Origin: Batkoa obscura
Lineage: Eukaryota > Entomophthoromycota > Entomophthoromycetes > Entomophthorales > Batkoaceae
Length of the DNA: 64,000 nt
Direction: 5' to 3'
NCBI GenBank assembly: GCA_030770535.1
Contig: JASVEC010000021.1
Location: forward strand, 506,001-570,000
Both the position numbers and the translations under genes were made by a program. Position 1 is the stretch's first letter; each line of letters starts with the position of its first letter. Below the pieces are notes generated by a model, which worked only from the letters and a program-made list of their open reading frames with translations, was not told where the DNA came from and made no database searches. This document shows positions 46,912 to 59,304 of the stretch, piece after piece.

Positions 46912-47446
46912 CTACCTTTTAAAAATAAATTAATCCGAATGTACAATTTGAAGTGTTTAGCTTTATAAAGCAGCAAAATTCTTCAGCCTTGTTATTACAT
47001 TATATTCAAAAAATTATATAAAACACTATTAATAAAATAGCAAAGGTTTAGTTTGAGTTATTTTAAGACTTACAGAATATTAAGTCAAATACAATTTAAT
47101 ACAAAAAACCTACATTTAAAAGTCAGCATCCTTTCATTTAATTACCACCTTTTAGACCACTAAGATTTTACAATTTAAGTTTTTGAATTCTATTCTAGAA
47201 TAGGAATGGACTAAATTAGAAAATGTGATTGGTCAAAACAACCTAAATGGAAATAGTAATAATCAGTTCCAATAGTTACCATTTTTAGGGATAAGCTTTA
47301 AGGTTTAAAGTATAGTTAATCAAATTAGAAATACCAATTTAAGCACAACAATTAAACCTTTGCCTAAATTGAATAAGCTAGGATAATTTAATTAAAACAC
47401 TCCAGCATGATAGTAGCTTACCTTCCATCAATATACCTTATAAAGT

Positions 47447-47548
47447 ATATGGAGATGTACTTTTTTGTTTAAGAATTTTACTAACAATTTTTTCACTTAA
47501 ATAGTGCTTAAAAATGGAAAAAATGAAGCCAAAAAATACCACCATATA
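47447..47548 (+). mobile_element. family A MITE, copy 19
   Basis: Left end TATATGGAGATGT, right end ACCACCATATAT; part of the GGAAAAAGTAATGAAG block is deleted. Confidence 0.75.
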
Positions 47549-48222
47549 TAAACAACTATTATCATTATTAATAAATAGGAGGTTAGGAACCATTTAAATA
47601 ATATAATGTTACATTATTTCATTCCTATTAAATAAATTGAATTTAAAACCCTAACCAGTATTTCATGAAAACTGACTCATTTCAAAAATAACAATCAGGT
47701 TTCTTTGAATATCACGTTTATGATTTTAAAAAGTAAACTTTATTTGTATTAATCATGAAGTGTACCCTATTCCGCTTTAAAAATCTATATTAATTTAATA
47801 CAAATATGGCGTTTGATAGTTTCTAAAAAACTCAAATGTTAAATCACTTTATTAAATTTAAAATTGCGAACTATAATTCCTATCACTCTTAGATTGATCA
47901 ATATTAAACTATTATAGCTATTTGCGCCAAAATATGATAAACATTAATTTTATACATAGGTTGACTTCGATTTATAACACTCATTTATAAATAGTTTGAA
48001 TAGTCTAAATAATTTTGGTTATATGTCTTTTGTTATATCATGTTAGCTGATATTTATTTTACAAAAGTTTAAAAAGTTTGGTTTGATGTTATCTATCCTT
48101 AGTTTTCCAAGTTAAGTACTAAGCAGCGGTATGTATTTACTTTTCCACAACTTTAATTAAAATTCCTATTTATAAACAAATATACCTTATAAATTAATAG
48201 ATATAATAAATAAACTATGTCA

Positions 48223-48311
48223 CTTTCAAAAAGGGTATATTCCTTATTATTGCTTTCAAAAAGGGTATATTCCTTATTATTGCTTTCAAAAGGGTAAATC
48301 CCTTATTATTG
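48223..48311. repeat. 30-bp tandem repeat, three units
   Basis: The unit begins CTTTCAAAAAGGGTATATTC and ends CTTATTATTG. Two units are identical, the third (29 bp) differs at a few positions and is followed by a further partial CTTTCA. Intergenic. Confidence 0.85.
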
Positions 48312-49051
48312 CTTTCATAAAACATTATGAAAGTATGCCTTATTTCATCATTAGGTTACATGTTATCCATAATGAATTATAATCCTTATATTTAACATAT
48401 TTTCAAAAACTTCATACCCTTTAAATACAAATATATAATATTTCAAGTTAATATTATTATCAATAAATAAAATTTTGTTTAAAAAGTTTTAATAACCAAA
48501 TTTCAGATCAATTATATGTATTAAGGTGTTTACTCTCATATTTCTTTTGTTCTATAATAGACCTTCAATGAAAAAATTATAGGTTTTATTAGTCGAAATA
48601 ACTAGGTATTTATATTTTAGAAATATAAGGATGAGTTTTTAAAATAACTATATAAGTATTCTAGAACTAGTATCTAGTCCATTATCGCTCATTCATATAA
48701 ACCATATTAGTAAAGCTAATGACACTAGTTAAAGTATTCATATGATTTAAGAAATAAGGGAGTACCGTTTGTAATGTTCTATTTATCAATTTTCTATTTT
48801 TAAACTATATTAGGTCTTCATGTTATTATTATTATTATTATTAAATATACTATGAGTACATTAAAAACTAGTACATAAATCAGAATTTTTCATTCTTTGT
48901 TCATTGGTTTTATCCCTGAAATTACCAATATTTTGTCAAAACGTATAGCAATTTACTTTCGTTTAAGGAAATCATAAGTACATATATAAAGGTATTAAAC
49001 AAAAAATTTAAAGATCAAAAAATTAGTTAACTTTTTGTTAATATCACAAAT

Positions 49052-49859
49052 ATGAAAAGTCCAAAGATCGCACTCTTTGTATTAAAGCTATATGAGTAAA
49101 TTACTTAACTATATTATATCATAGGTATTAATCAGTTATATAGAATGCTTTCTGATGAAAAATACTCTTCATTGTTATCCTGGGGCCCTACGGGAAGAAG
49201 CTTTATGATCCTCAACGTCAGTGAATTTAAAGAAATTCTTAGTTTTCATTTTAAAAGTCGAAATTTGGGCTCATTTTTTCGTCAGCTTAACGTAAAAGAT
49301 TATCTCTACTACATTATTTTTACTAATTAGATTATAGCTTTACAACTTTTATCGCATCAGCGATGGACGGAGGAAAGAGTGTAAAAAGCTCTCTTATGCT
49401 CAATTTTCTCATGAATATTTTATAAAAGACCAACCTGATTTGCTTTTCAAAGTAAAAAGGCAAAAAGTGAAACACTCTAATTTAATAAAAGCGCAATTAA
49501 CGACCCAATCTATTACATCTAAAATTTCAGCTAAAAGTGAGGAACTAGAACCAAGTTTGGAGATTGAAGAAATACCTTTTGAAGCTTGCTTGAAAAGTCA
49601 TGATTTAAGTTCTTACTATCAAGACGAGTATAATGCTCAAAACATTGCCTCTCCACCGTTTTACTATATAGATTCCTCTAATAAGGAAGATGAATTCTCC
49701 GATATACAGCCTTACTATGAATATTATAACCCTTTCTACTACCCAATTGAGTACTACAATTCATTATATAATGGGGGTTATTCGCACCCTAGTTCTTATT
49801 ACAACTATCACAACTCCAATGGAAATATCTTATATTATGATTCAACATTCTTTACATAA
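49052..49859 (+). CDS. HSF-type DNA-binding protein, minimal (mini-HSF 3)
   Basis: Three exons, 49052-49095, 49144-49291 and 49338-49859, join in frame to 237 residues. The HSF-type domain reads IALFVLKLYEML (helix 1), YSSLLSWGPTGRSFMILN, FHFKSRNLGSFFRQLNLYNFYR and YFIKDQPDLLFKVKRQ. Intron 1 (phase 2, after LY) and intron 2 (phase 0, after RQLN) are at exactly the sites used by the 27 kb gene, and exon 2 is 148 nt in both. The tail holds Ser/Glu-rich then Tyr/Asn/Pro-rich sequence (EYYNPFYYPIEYYNS). No HR-A/B trimerisation segment is seen. The wing lacks the usual Trp. It is closest to the 27 kb gene, implying duplication within the family. Confidence 0.82.
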
Positions 49860-50755
49860 TTGTAGATCTCTATTCTTCTCATCTTTTGTTGTATTTATAT
49901 GGCTATTTTTTCGTTTTTTAAAATATAAAATAAAGTACTTTTGTTAATAAAACAAATTATGTATTACATCACTTTACAAATAGTCCAAATACAACCCACA
50001 ATGTTATACTATATATATTATTTATATAGAGCAGGTGTTTTGTATGAAGTATTAATATCTCATATTTTAGATATTAAAGACTCAAAAGAAATATAAGGAC
50101 ATCAGAAGGAACTCGAATCAGACACTGTTATAGATCTTTTTTCATGTCTTGTATCATATTTTCCACGAGTTTTTTCCACTTAGATGGTTTGTTATATTCT
50201 AAAGTGCTTATTATATTTAAAACTAACAAAATGCTCAAGCTATTTAAATAGGAGTACTTACATGAAAATTATAAGTCCATCCTTTATAGCTATTGGGATA
50301 ACTACAATATCACTTTAATCAATTGCCTTTAATGGATTTAGAAGTTTGAAAACAAGTGCTTTTAAAGCAATTTTTAGTATTAAAATATAAAGTATGTTAT
50401 TTTACACAGATTTTTTCTAATATAATACATTTTTTAAAATACATAATATATTAAAAAGATACTAGTAAGATTATCTTAACCCTTTGAGTACCAAACATCT
50501 TAAAAAAGTTCAATTGGATTGGAATTTTCGATCTATCGATCTATCTTTCAATTATTGAAGAATGATCTTTATCTTTGCCTAGCCAGGGCTAATTTAACTA
50601 GCAATGTTCACCCTGGCTTTATTTTGATTTAAGATCGTACGTGAGCAACGTTCGCCATAATTTAATTTTTCTATAAAATATAGTGAATATAGCTTCATCC
50701 ACGGTACTCGAGTGGTTAAGCAAAGAAAGTAACAAAGTAGCTATTAAAAATCATT

Positions 50756-50862
50756 ATATGGGGATGTATTTTTTTGTTTAAGAATTTTACCAACGATCTT
50801 TCCACTCAAATAGTGCTTAAAAAATGGAAAAATAATGAAACTAAAAAAAACAGCCTCATATG
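50756..50862 (+). mobile_element. family A MITE, copy 20
   Basis: Left end ATATGGGGATGT, right end CAGCCTCATATG; core CCACTCAAATAGTGCTTAAA. Confidence 0.85.
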
Positions 50863-51818
50863 AATATCAAAAAATTGTCATGGATAAAAATCCGATGACC
50901 AAAGGAATATCAAATAATAGCTTTTTGGGTGATTTGAGAATGAGCTTTGGCAGCGGACAAGGGGTCAACCCTATATTCTATACGTTTTGAGATTTTTTTT
51001 ATTTCATTGAATTTTGAACATTTTTTCATAAACTTTATTATCAGTTTCAAAATAAGGTCGACACCATTGAAAGCTTACAACGCATTTTTTAATCACATAG
51101 CACTTCTGCTGTTAGAGTACTTAGAATAATGGTTAGTTTTAACTCTAGCTACTCTTAGTTATCCCTAGTACTACATCAACAGTTCTAAAACTTACAAGGT
51201 TATTCAAGGGATTTATATTTTCTGCCCTTAGAAAAATTCTAATCTGGAAATAAAAATTGCATATTTCTATTTAAAAAATGGTATTTAGTATAAATGTGTA
51301 TATGATAATATAAAAAAAATTAATTTTAAAAAAGTTTCAATTGTATATAGCTCTATTTTTAGTTAAATCCTCTGTGAAAATAATTTTATAATATTGTTTG
51401 GTTTAAAAATAACTAAAACCTTGATATTGTAAACATGGGTATAACAATTAAACTTTCTCCTATTGGTATATATTTATTAATAAGTAACTTTACAAAATTA
51501 ATAAAAATACTCAACCTTGAAGTTTTCAAACATCAATTATTGTCTTATATAAACTATAAATACATCAAAATTTCATCATTGCTTTTGATTATAACGGGGT
51601 AAAATGTTCAGATCTGGATTTTTTACCATATTTTTACCACCATTCTGCCCTCCCTTACATTAAAATTGAAACCTGTTTAGTTTAGTACATTTTAACAATT
51701 AAAAAATAAAGTGATGAAGCTTATTGAAGTTGAAACCAAAACAAGGAATGTATGTTTAAATAATCATGAACCTTATAACTAATGTTCTAACAAAATCAAG
51801 TTTATTGTTATATTTAAC

Positions 51819-51925
51819 ATACGGGAGTGTTTTTTTTGATTTCATTATTTTTTCCATTTTTTAAGCGCTATTTAAGCGGAAAATTTGTTAGTGAAATTTT
51901 TAAACACAAAAACACATCCCCATAT
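51819..51925 (-). mobile_element. family A MITE, copy 21
   Basis: Reverse orientation, right-end variant CATACGGGAGTG and other end ACATCCCCATATG. Core AAGCGCTATTTAAGCGG is intact. Confidence 0.85.
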
Positions 51926-51962
51926 GTAGTAAAAAATCGGAGCTGATAAGAATGTTAAATAA

Positions 51963-52062
51963 AGCTATTTTTTGACTTCATCACTTTTTCCATTTTTAAG
52001 CACTATTTGGGTGGAACAACTATTGGTAGAATTTTTAAATAAAAAAATACATCCCCAAATAT
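51963..52062 (-). mobile_element. family A MITE, copy 22 (one end lost)
   Basis: Reverse orientation; the end nearer 51963 is truncated or decayed, the other is ACATCCCCAAATA. It lies 40 bp from copy 21 in the same orientation. Confidence 0.7.
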
Positions 52063-53141
52063 TTTCTTAATATGTAATACTATATTTTTTAAAACGTTAA
52101 TATCTTGAAATTAGTAGTATAGGGCATATATGAAACTGACTTAGGTTTATACTATTGAACTTTGAAGGATTTTGGATAAGCTTCCTTTTTTATAAAGGCT
52201 AATTACATTTACATTGTTGTATATACGTTTAAAATCATCTATATCCTTTATATGATCGTGTATGATATAATGAGCCTTACGATTTGAAACAAGATGGTTA
52301 TTACATTAACTAAGCGTAAACCACAAAAAAAATGAAACCCCCTTACTTATCAATGAATTCATACATTATTCTTTACTTCATATTAGAATTTTATTTATAA
52401 TGAATCTTTAATTTTTTTTAAAACTACAAAAGAACTAGCAATCGGTGGAGCTTAAAATTTTAGTATAAGCTTAAAATTTTAATTTGGATATAACTTTCTT
52501 AAAGTTTGAGGCTTTAAATTTGATAACTGTATTACTGTTAGAAGGGTTGAATCCTTGTAGCGAATGAAGCCAAGTTTATTTAGTCTAATTGACACTTAAA
52601 TAAAAGTCTTAGCGAAGAGGTTGATAATAGTCACTTACTATTACCAGGTCATCTAACTTCCATCAGTATTACTATTTTAAATCCTTTAATCTGGGGTGTA
52701 TTTTTGAAAAAATATAATAAAATTTTAAAGACTATCCTTAGAAACAACACCCGTGTTTGATGATATATCAATAGAAGCGTCTTAACTAGAAGTATCTACT
52801 TTTAGAAATAATGACCCATTTTAAAAATTACTTTATCCTAAGGCAAAACAAAAATCTCAAGATGGATATTTTGAGTTTATCTATGAAAATCACTCTCAAA
52901 AGCAGTAACTTATTATGTTGTGTGGTTAAGTATACTTGTTTCAAAGTAAAAAATGGTATCTATATAGTAAAATAAAGTGCACGTAAGATACTATAATTAG
53001 CTAAAATGTATTGATATGCTTCATTTGATATAAAAATTAAAATCGAAATAAAATACAAAAACATTAATTTAACACAATAAATAGTTAACATTTTTAAATC
53101 TATTCTCATATCATGATTTTATCTTAAAGGGAAATCTATAA

Positions 53142-54249
<1,108 letters not shown>

Positions 54250-55147
54250 TTTTTTTGATATTATCGTATTGATAAAGTGCAAGTATCTTATTTTGAAAAA
54301 CTATTTTCTTTTAACTTGTCAACTTTGTACAAATTTTATTTTGTTTTTTTATATTTCGGTTTTCATTGGCTTTAAAAAGAATCCTGTTGTTTTATTAGCT
54401 ATTTTAAAATAATGTGCCTTTCCACTAATTTAGGAGTTATACAGCTCCGCATTTATTTCAGAAAATTGGCAAGCTATAAATTTAGTGAGGAAATGATTTC
54501 TGAAAAGAATTTTAGTAAAATAAAATTAACAATGATAGTAATACAAAGTGACATTATATACAAGCATCCTTTTGTTTCGACATTTAACTAATGCTTTCAC
54601 TTGATTCTATGTTGCATACAAAGCGTACAAAATGCTGAATTTAAAAGATATTCCTAAGTCATGGATTTTTTATCAAGAATAGTAGACTAAAAATCAAAAA
54701 TATGGGAATGATTTTTCATTTTTTCATTTTCTACATAGCATAAAATCTAGAAAATACTAACAAGTTACTGAAATAAACAAGATACTCTTGTATGGGAGGA
54801 TGTATTTTTGTGTTTAAGAATTTTACTAAAAGTTTTTTCATTCAGATAGTGATTAAAAGATGGAAAAAGTAATGAAGTTAAAAAAAACACCCGCATATTG
54901 TAAATGAAGTGCAAGCTTTTAATTTAAAGATAAATATATATAGTATTAATTTTATAGTTATAATTTGGTTTGTTTTTGAACTTGATTTTACTGTTATAAT
55001 ATAAAACATTTTTCAAAAAATTAATAATTTATTAAAGAGAACTCAAAAAGAGTAGTATATTTAATGGTTAGAATAATATGACATAAATGGGTGGTTAAAA
55101 ATCCACTTCTAACAACACATTAAAAATTAAAAGTATGTATCATAATA
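54250..55147. other. intergenic with one MITE
   Basis: About 0.9 kb AT-rich spacer between the spermidine synthase start and the 3' end of the SPX-hydrolase gene; it holds MITE copy 23. Confidence 0.4.
54790..54899 (+). mobile_element. family A MITE, copy 23
   Basis: Left end GTATGGGAGGATGT, right end ACACCCGCATATTG; core diverged (TCAGATAGTGATTAAAAG). Confidence 0.75.
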
Positions 55148-56988
55148 TTATAAATGACCATCATTGGAAACAGTTGGAAACTCAGAATTGACTACACCAA
55201 GATGAAGAATTCTGTTACCAGATTGACAAACTGGATCCACATTTTTACCCACAACAATGCCATCTTCTGGTGCGAAATATGTTTCTTCAAGGTTACCAAA
55301 GATATTGTGTAATGTAGCAATCGGTTCATTCTTTTTAACCCATGTATTAACATCTGGAAGTACAGTTAAAATGCCTCCCCTAGATGCAAAAATCCAATAA
55401 GACTTAGCACATATTACTGGTGCATATTCGGATGGCGTTAAATTACCATCTTCGTTAATCATTTGCAAATGCGACATGATATTACTTACTCCCATCAATG
55501 CTGATCTTATAAATCTTTTTTGGAATCTAGAAGGATCTCCAATTTCTACAGTAATTGCTGGTATCCCTAATTCCATAGCTGCTCCTCTAAGTGAACCATC
55601 TGGAGAAGTATTATGTACAATAATCTGAGGGTTTTGTAATTGTGCCATATTTCTGGTTTTTGAATCCATCATGTTAGCTCTAACATATAAACTATTAACT
55701 CTTCCTCGTGATGCTGTATGTAAATCGAGTAAATACTCAATTTTATTTATTATTCGGTCCATCAAATTATAAGAGTACACTTGTGGCCTAGATCCGTTCT
55801 TTTTTCTAATTAAATGATGTAAGTGACCAACCCATAAGTATTAAGTATATTTTACCCTGGCATTAACCTATTTAAATCTTGCCCATCATAAGTTCTCTGA
55901 CTTGTTAAATAGCCTGGAACATTTGCTACTGGAACAGCGACAATGATTCCATGTAAATTGGACGTTTTAATTTCACGAAATAATCGATGTATTAAAGGAA
56001 TTCCATTTAATTCATTTCCATGTAATGCTGCGGTAATACCTAAAACTGGACCAGGTTTTACACCCTAAGAAATAATTCAATATGGTATATTTAATATTTA
56101 AATTGCAAACTCACTTTGGCTACAATAACTGGAACTTTAATCGGAAGTGATAAACCATCTTCAGCAACTACTACCCAAAGCCTTGAGATCCTGTCACCTG
56201 GTAAAGCATCTAAATCTAAGTTAGTTACAGTAGGAACCACGGGCTCAACTGGATGGATATCTTCCGTCGGAGCTAATGGTGCAGGCGGGACATGAGTTCT
56301 CCAAACCTGTTTAGCCTCAAACAACATACTTTCATCTTTTTCACTAGCAACGAAGGAACAATTAGTAACTAATGGCCACCAATCTTCTCTTATATTGGTA
56401 TCAATATGCTTATCGAATTTTTTCAATATTTTTTGAAATCCAGTGATATTTGTATTAGTAAACTCTAAACATTAATATGACTTTAAATAATTGAAATAAT
56501 TACCAAATAAATATTCTAATTGTTGCAACAGTTTTGAAAAATCTTGTCGCCTAGTAAATTGTTATTTATTTTTTTAAAATAAAATGAATTTCCTACCATC
56601 TATTTGTTTCATTCTGAGTCATTTCATCGCTCCACTACCAAATATTTTAATACTACAAATAAAATGTATAAAAATAGTCTTACAATACTCTTTAAGCTAT
56701 TTAGTCTTTCTCTCAATTCATTTTCTTTTACTTTATATCTATCATCTACTTTATTTAGTTCTTCTAATAAAAGCTCTTTGAACTCATTCATCAAATCGTC
56801 TTTTACTTCATCGCTTTTAACGCTATCTTTATCATATATTAGAATAAGGCATATAAGCATATTAAATTTAGCTTACCATTATAAGTGACCTCATACTCTT
56901 TAATTGCTTTTTTTAAAAGTTTATAATCGATATAATAAATAGCCCAAGTGGGTATTGACCTTAAGGCTAATTGTTTAGCAAATTTCAT
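55148..56988 (-). CDS. SPX domain fused to AstE/AspA-type zinc hydrolase
   Basis: Seven exons, 56988-56877, 56826-56684, 56634-56597, 56550-56504, 56464-56115, 56064-55856 and 55805-55148, join in frame to 518 residues. The N-terminal ~165 residues are an SPX domain, the inositol-pyrophosphate sensor of phosphate homeostasis: MKFAKQL, WAIYYIDYKLLKKAIK and GFQKILKKFDK (122-132) supply the basic binding helices. From about 210 the protein is a succinylglutamate desuccinylase/aspartoacylase-type M14 hydrolase: GPVLGITAALHGNE (zinc ligands His245, Glu248), DGQDLNR, and LDLHTASRGRVNSLYVRA (third ligand His329), then HNTSPDGSLRGAAMELGIPAITVEIG. The substrate is unknown. Exon 5 spans the SPX end and the hydrolase start, so the fusion is not an artefact of joining neighbouring genes. 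No signal peptide or membrane segment. Confidence 0.88.
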
Positions 56989-57797
56989 TTTCCTTCAAAT
57001 ATTTAGCAGAAAAACAAATTAGCTATATTTAAAATTTTTATTTATCATATATTAAAACTCATCATCATACTTTTTGTAACTATCCAAAAATAAATCGCTT
57101 AATTTCTGTTAAATAGCCAATGGTTGCATACTATAGCATGGTAGTTGCTTTTTTTATTGGTTCTTATTTTCCTTCCGCCTCATTTTAGTGTTCTGGCTAA
57201 ACTTACCTCATTATCTAGTTGGTGTGACTGGATTTTATTCTTTAAAAAATTAATTTGTTGGCGGATGCGTCATGACTAAAATATAGTTTATTAAAATTAA
57301 AATTATTTAATAGTCCAGAAAAGCTTATATATCGTAGATAAATTCATTTAAAGATGAAAATCCAATCTAATACATCTGCTTTATCGCTTCGTATTTTACG
57401 ATATATTTAATTTTGTGTGATATACACAATTCGTAATTAGTCCAATTCAATAAAAAGTGTTTCAAAAATTGATCAAAGAATTATAATATCTTTGAGGATA
57501 AGTTGATTGAATTAAAATTAAAATCAAAATTAAAATTAAATATCTTAATGCCTCAATATATAAATTAAGGGTGAATAATCATCAAACAGTAGAAAATGGC
57601 AAAAAAGTGTAACAAATTATTATCATTATTTTATTATAAACTAATATTAAGCTTTATATTAAGGGTGCTTTTTTGGCTTCATCACTTTTTCCATTTTTTG
57701 AGTGCTATTTCAGTGGAAAGAGAATTAGTAAAATTTAACCAAAAAATAGATGGTGGTATGTTTTTTAACTCTTGTGAAAAATAAGAAAAATTTGAGC
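56989..57797. other. intergenic, SPX-hydrolase promoter region and tRNA 5' flank
   Basis: AT-rich spacer holding the upstream region of the SPX-hydrolase gene and one degenerate MITE (copy 24). Confidence 0.4.
57657..57760 (-). mobile_element. family A MITE, copy 24 (degenerate)
   Basis: Reverse orientation; left part GGGTGCTTTTTTGGCTTCATC and core TGAGTGCTATTTCAGTGG are recognisable, the far end is decayed. It lies about 40 bp upstream of tRNA-Asn. Confidence 0.6.
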
Positions 57798-57871
57798 GCT
57801 CGTATGGCGCAATTGGCTAGCGCGTCCGACTGTTAATCGGGAGGTTACTGGTTCGATCCCAGTTATGAGCG
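57798..57871 (+). tRNA. tRNA-Asn (anticodon GTT)
   Basis: A 74-nt cloverleaf without intron. Acceptor stem GCTCGTA pairs with TATGAGC, discriminator G; D arm GCGC/GCGC; anticodon stem TCCGA/TCGGG with loop CTGTTAA, anticodon GTT; T arm ACTGG/CCAGT with loop TTCGATC. The internal promoter boxes A (TGGCGCAATTGG) and B (GGTTCGATCCC) are intact. CCA is not encoded, as expected for a eukaryote. Confidence 0.97.
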
Positions 57872-57914
57872 TAAATCATGAGCCTGGTGGATAATCTTTT
57901 ATTTCACCTAAAAT

Positions 57915-58013
57915 AGGGGGAGATGTCTCTTTTTAGGGAATTTACTAACATATTTCCCGCTCAATAGCGCTTAAAAAATGATAAGTGTTGAAGCCAAAAA
58001 AACACCCTCAACA
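57915..58013 (+). mobile_element. family A MITE, copy 25
   Basis: Shortened and diverged (AGGGGGAGATGTC left end, ACACCCTCAACAT right end), about 45 bp downstream of tRNA-Asn. Confidence 0.65.
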
Positions 58014-58515
58014 TAAACCTTGATATTAGTTTATCATAACACTTTTATATTTAAAAAATATTTTCTCAAGCATTTTATAACTATTTTAATTTTATTGTCA
58101 TTAATATTATAATATCATATTAGACTTGAAAATTAACTCTATAAGTGCTCTCTAATAACACAATGGATTTTTTCTATAAATTCGTATACTGAAGATATTC
58201 AAATTAAAAGTATCCTTGATTATGCTCAATTCGTTACATTTAATACTTTATACTTTTCTTATACCAATGTTACTTTAGTAAAATCATAAGAGTATTAAAG
58301 ATATTTTTTAGAAACCAAGTATCCTTTATAGCATTTTATATAACTTTTAAGCTATATGTTAATTATAAAAACAACTAATAACAACAGTTAATAATTAAAA
58401 CAGGAAAATTTAACATTACAATTCACTTGAAAACCAATAAAAAGCATGTAGAAAAAGGTTACTAATATTTATAAATAAACAAAAAAGGAAATGAAGAATT
58501 AAATGAATAGTAAAA
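58014..58515. other. intergenic, 3' flank of the ERF4-like gene
   Basis: AT-rich spacer; nothing recognised. Confidence 0.4.
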
Positions 58516-59304
58516 TTAAAGTCGCATCAAACTAGTCGAAGGTACAATGGAATTCCTTTTAAACAGCCTTTTATCTAGCTCATAAATTTCAAGCTAAAAG
58601 CAGGTTAATACTTTAAAAATATAAAACCAAACTAGATACAACTTACATATAAAAAGCCACTTTTAGTAGGATCTCTTAGGCACCAGCCTATAGGGTAATA
58701 AACATCCATATTTTGTTGTTCAATAAATTTACTCACTTGTTCAGCAGCCTAATCAAATCATTTTCATTTAAATATTGGTATTAAAAAAATCGAATAACTA
58801 TATCGCTTTACCTTATATAAATCATTTTTACAACATTGAGTATAAGTATAACAAGAAGCGATATCTAAAAAGAAAGTGAAAATATCTTTTAATTTTTCGC
58901 CATGCCCTTGGCTTATTATTCTATTGATAGTATCTATGGTATTATAAAATGTTTCTGGTGGTATCTAATAAGTTAAAATAAATAAATGAATTATAATTCC
59001 AATAGAGTTAAAAAAATAAGCTTACTTTTTGTGCTAACATAGGAGGAAATTGCATTTCAAATTTAGGTACATCTGGGGTAGAATAATCCCTTGGTACTTT
59101 AAATAATTTGCCATCTTGAAATAGGATACTATTTCTTATGATCCGATTGGTACTTAATCGTTTATTTTGTAAAACGGATTTAAGCTTATCCTTTGGTGGA
59201 GTATCTTGTTTTAAATGAATAGGTAATGGTGGAGGTAATTCACCTATTTGTTCCATGGAAAACTCTTCTTCTTTAATACCATTTTCTTGTAAACGTGTTG
59301 CCAT
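58516..59304 (-). CDS. Golgin-A7/ERF4 family protein (Ras palmitoyltransferase subunit)
   Basis: Four exons, 59304-59026, 58964-58812, 58748-58647 and 58592/58593-58516, join in frame to 203 residues. The family partners with a DHHC enzyme (Erf2 in yeast) to palmitoylate Ras at endomembranes. The diagnostic segment starts LFKVPRDYSTPDVPKFEMQFPPML (about 68-91), then PPETFYNTIDTINRII, a helical hydrophobic stretch FTFFLDIASCYTYTQCC, and near the C-terminus YYPIGWCLRDPTKSGFLYLEI. The N-terminal 60 residues are Pro/Lys-rich and unconserved (GELPPPLPIHL). Introns are 47-63 nt. The RasGEF in the same window acts in the same pathway, but the genes are 33 kb apart, so no operon-like meaning is implied. 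Confidence 0.85.

Larger units (their letters stand above)
45196..49051. other. intergenic MITE cluster
   Basis: About 3.9 kb AT-rich DNA with six MITE copies (14-19), several adjacent, a 30-bp tandem repeat at 48223-48311 and a short (TTA)n microsatellite near 48818-48842. A possible gene remnant is at 46692-46911. Confidence 0.5.
49860..53141. other. intergenic, MITE-bearing
   Basis: About 3.3 kb AT-rich spacer with MITE copies 20-22. A GC-richer island at about 50888-51000 differs from its surroundings. A 60-residue plus-strand frame (50947-51129) there has no recognised features. Confidence 0.4.

Noticed and set aside
50947-51129. 60-residue plus-strand frame
   Set aside because: No recognised features; the GC-richer start is better treated as an unexplained island than as a gene.
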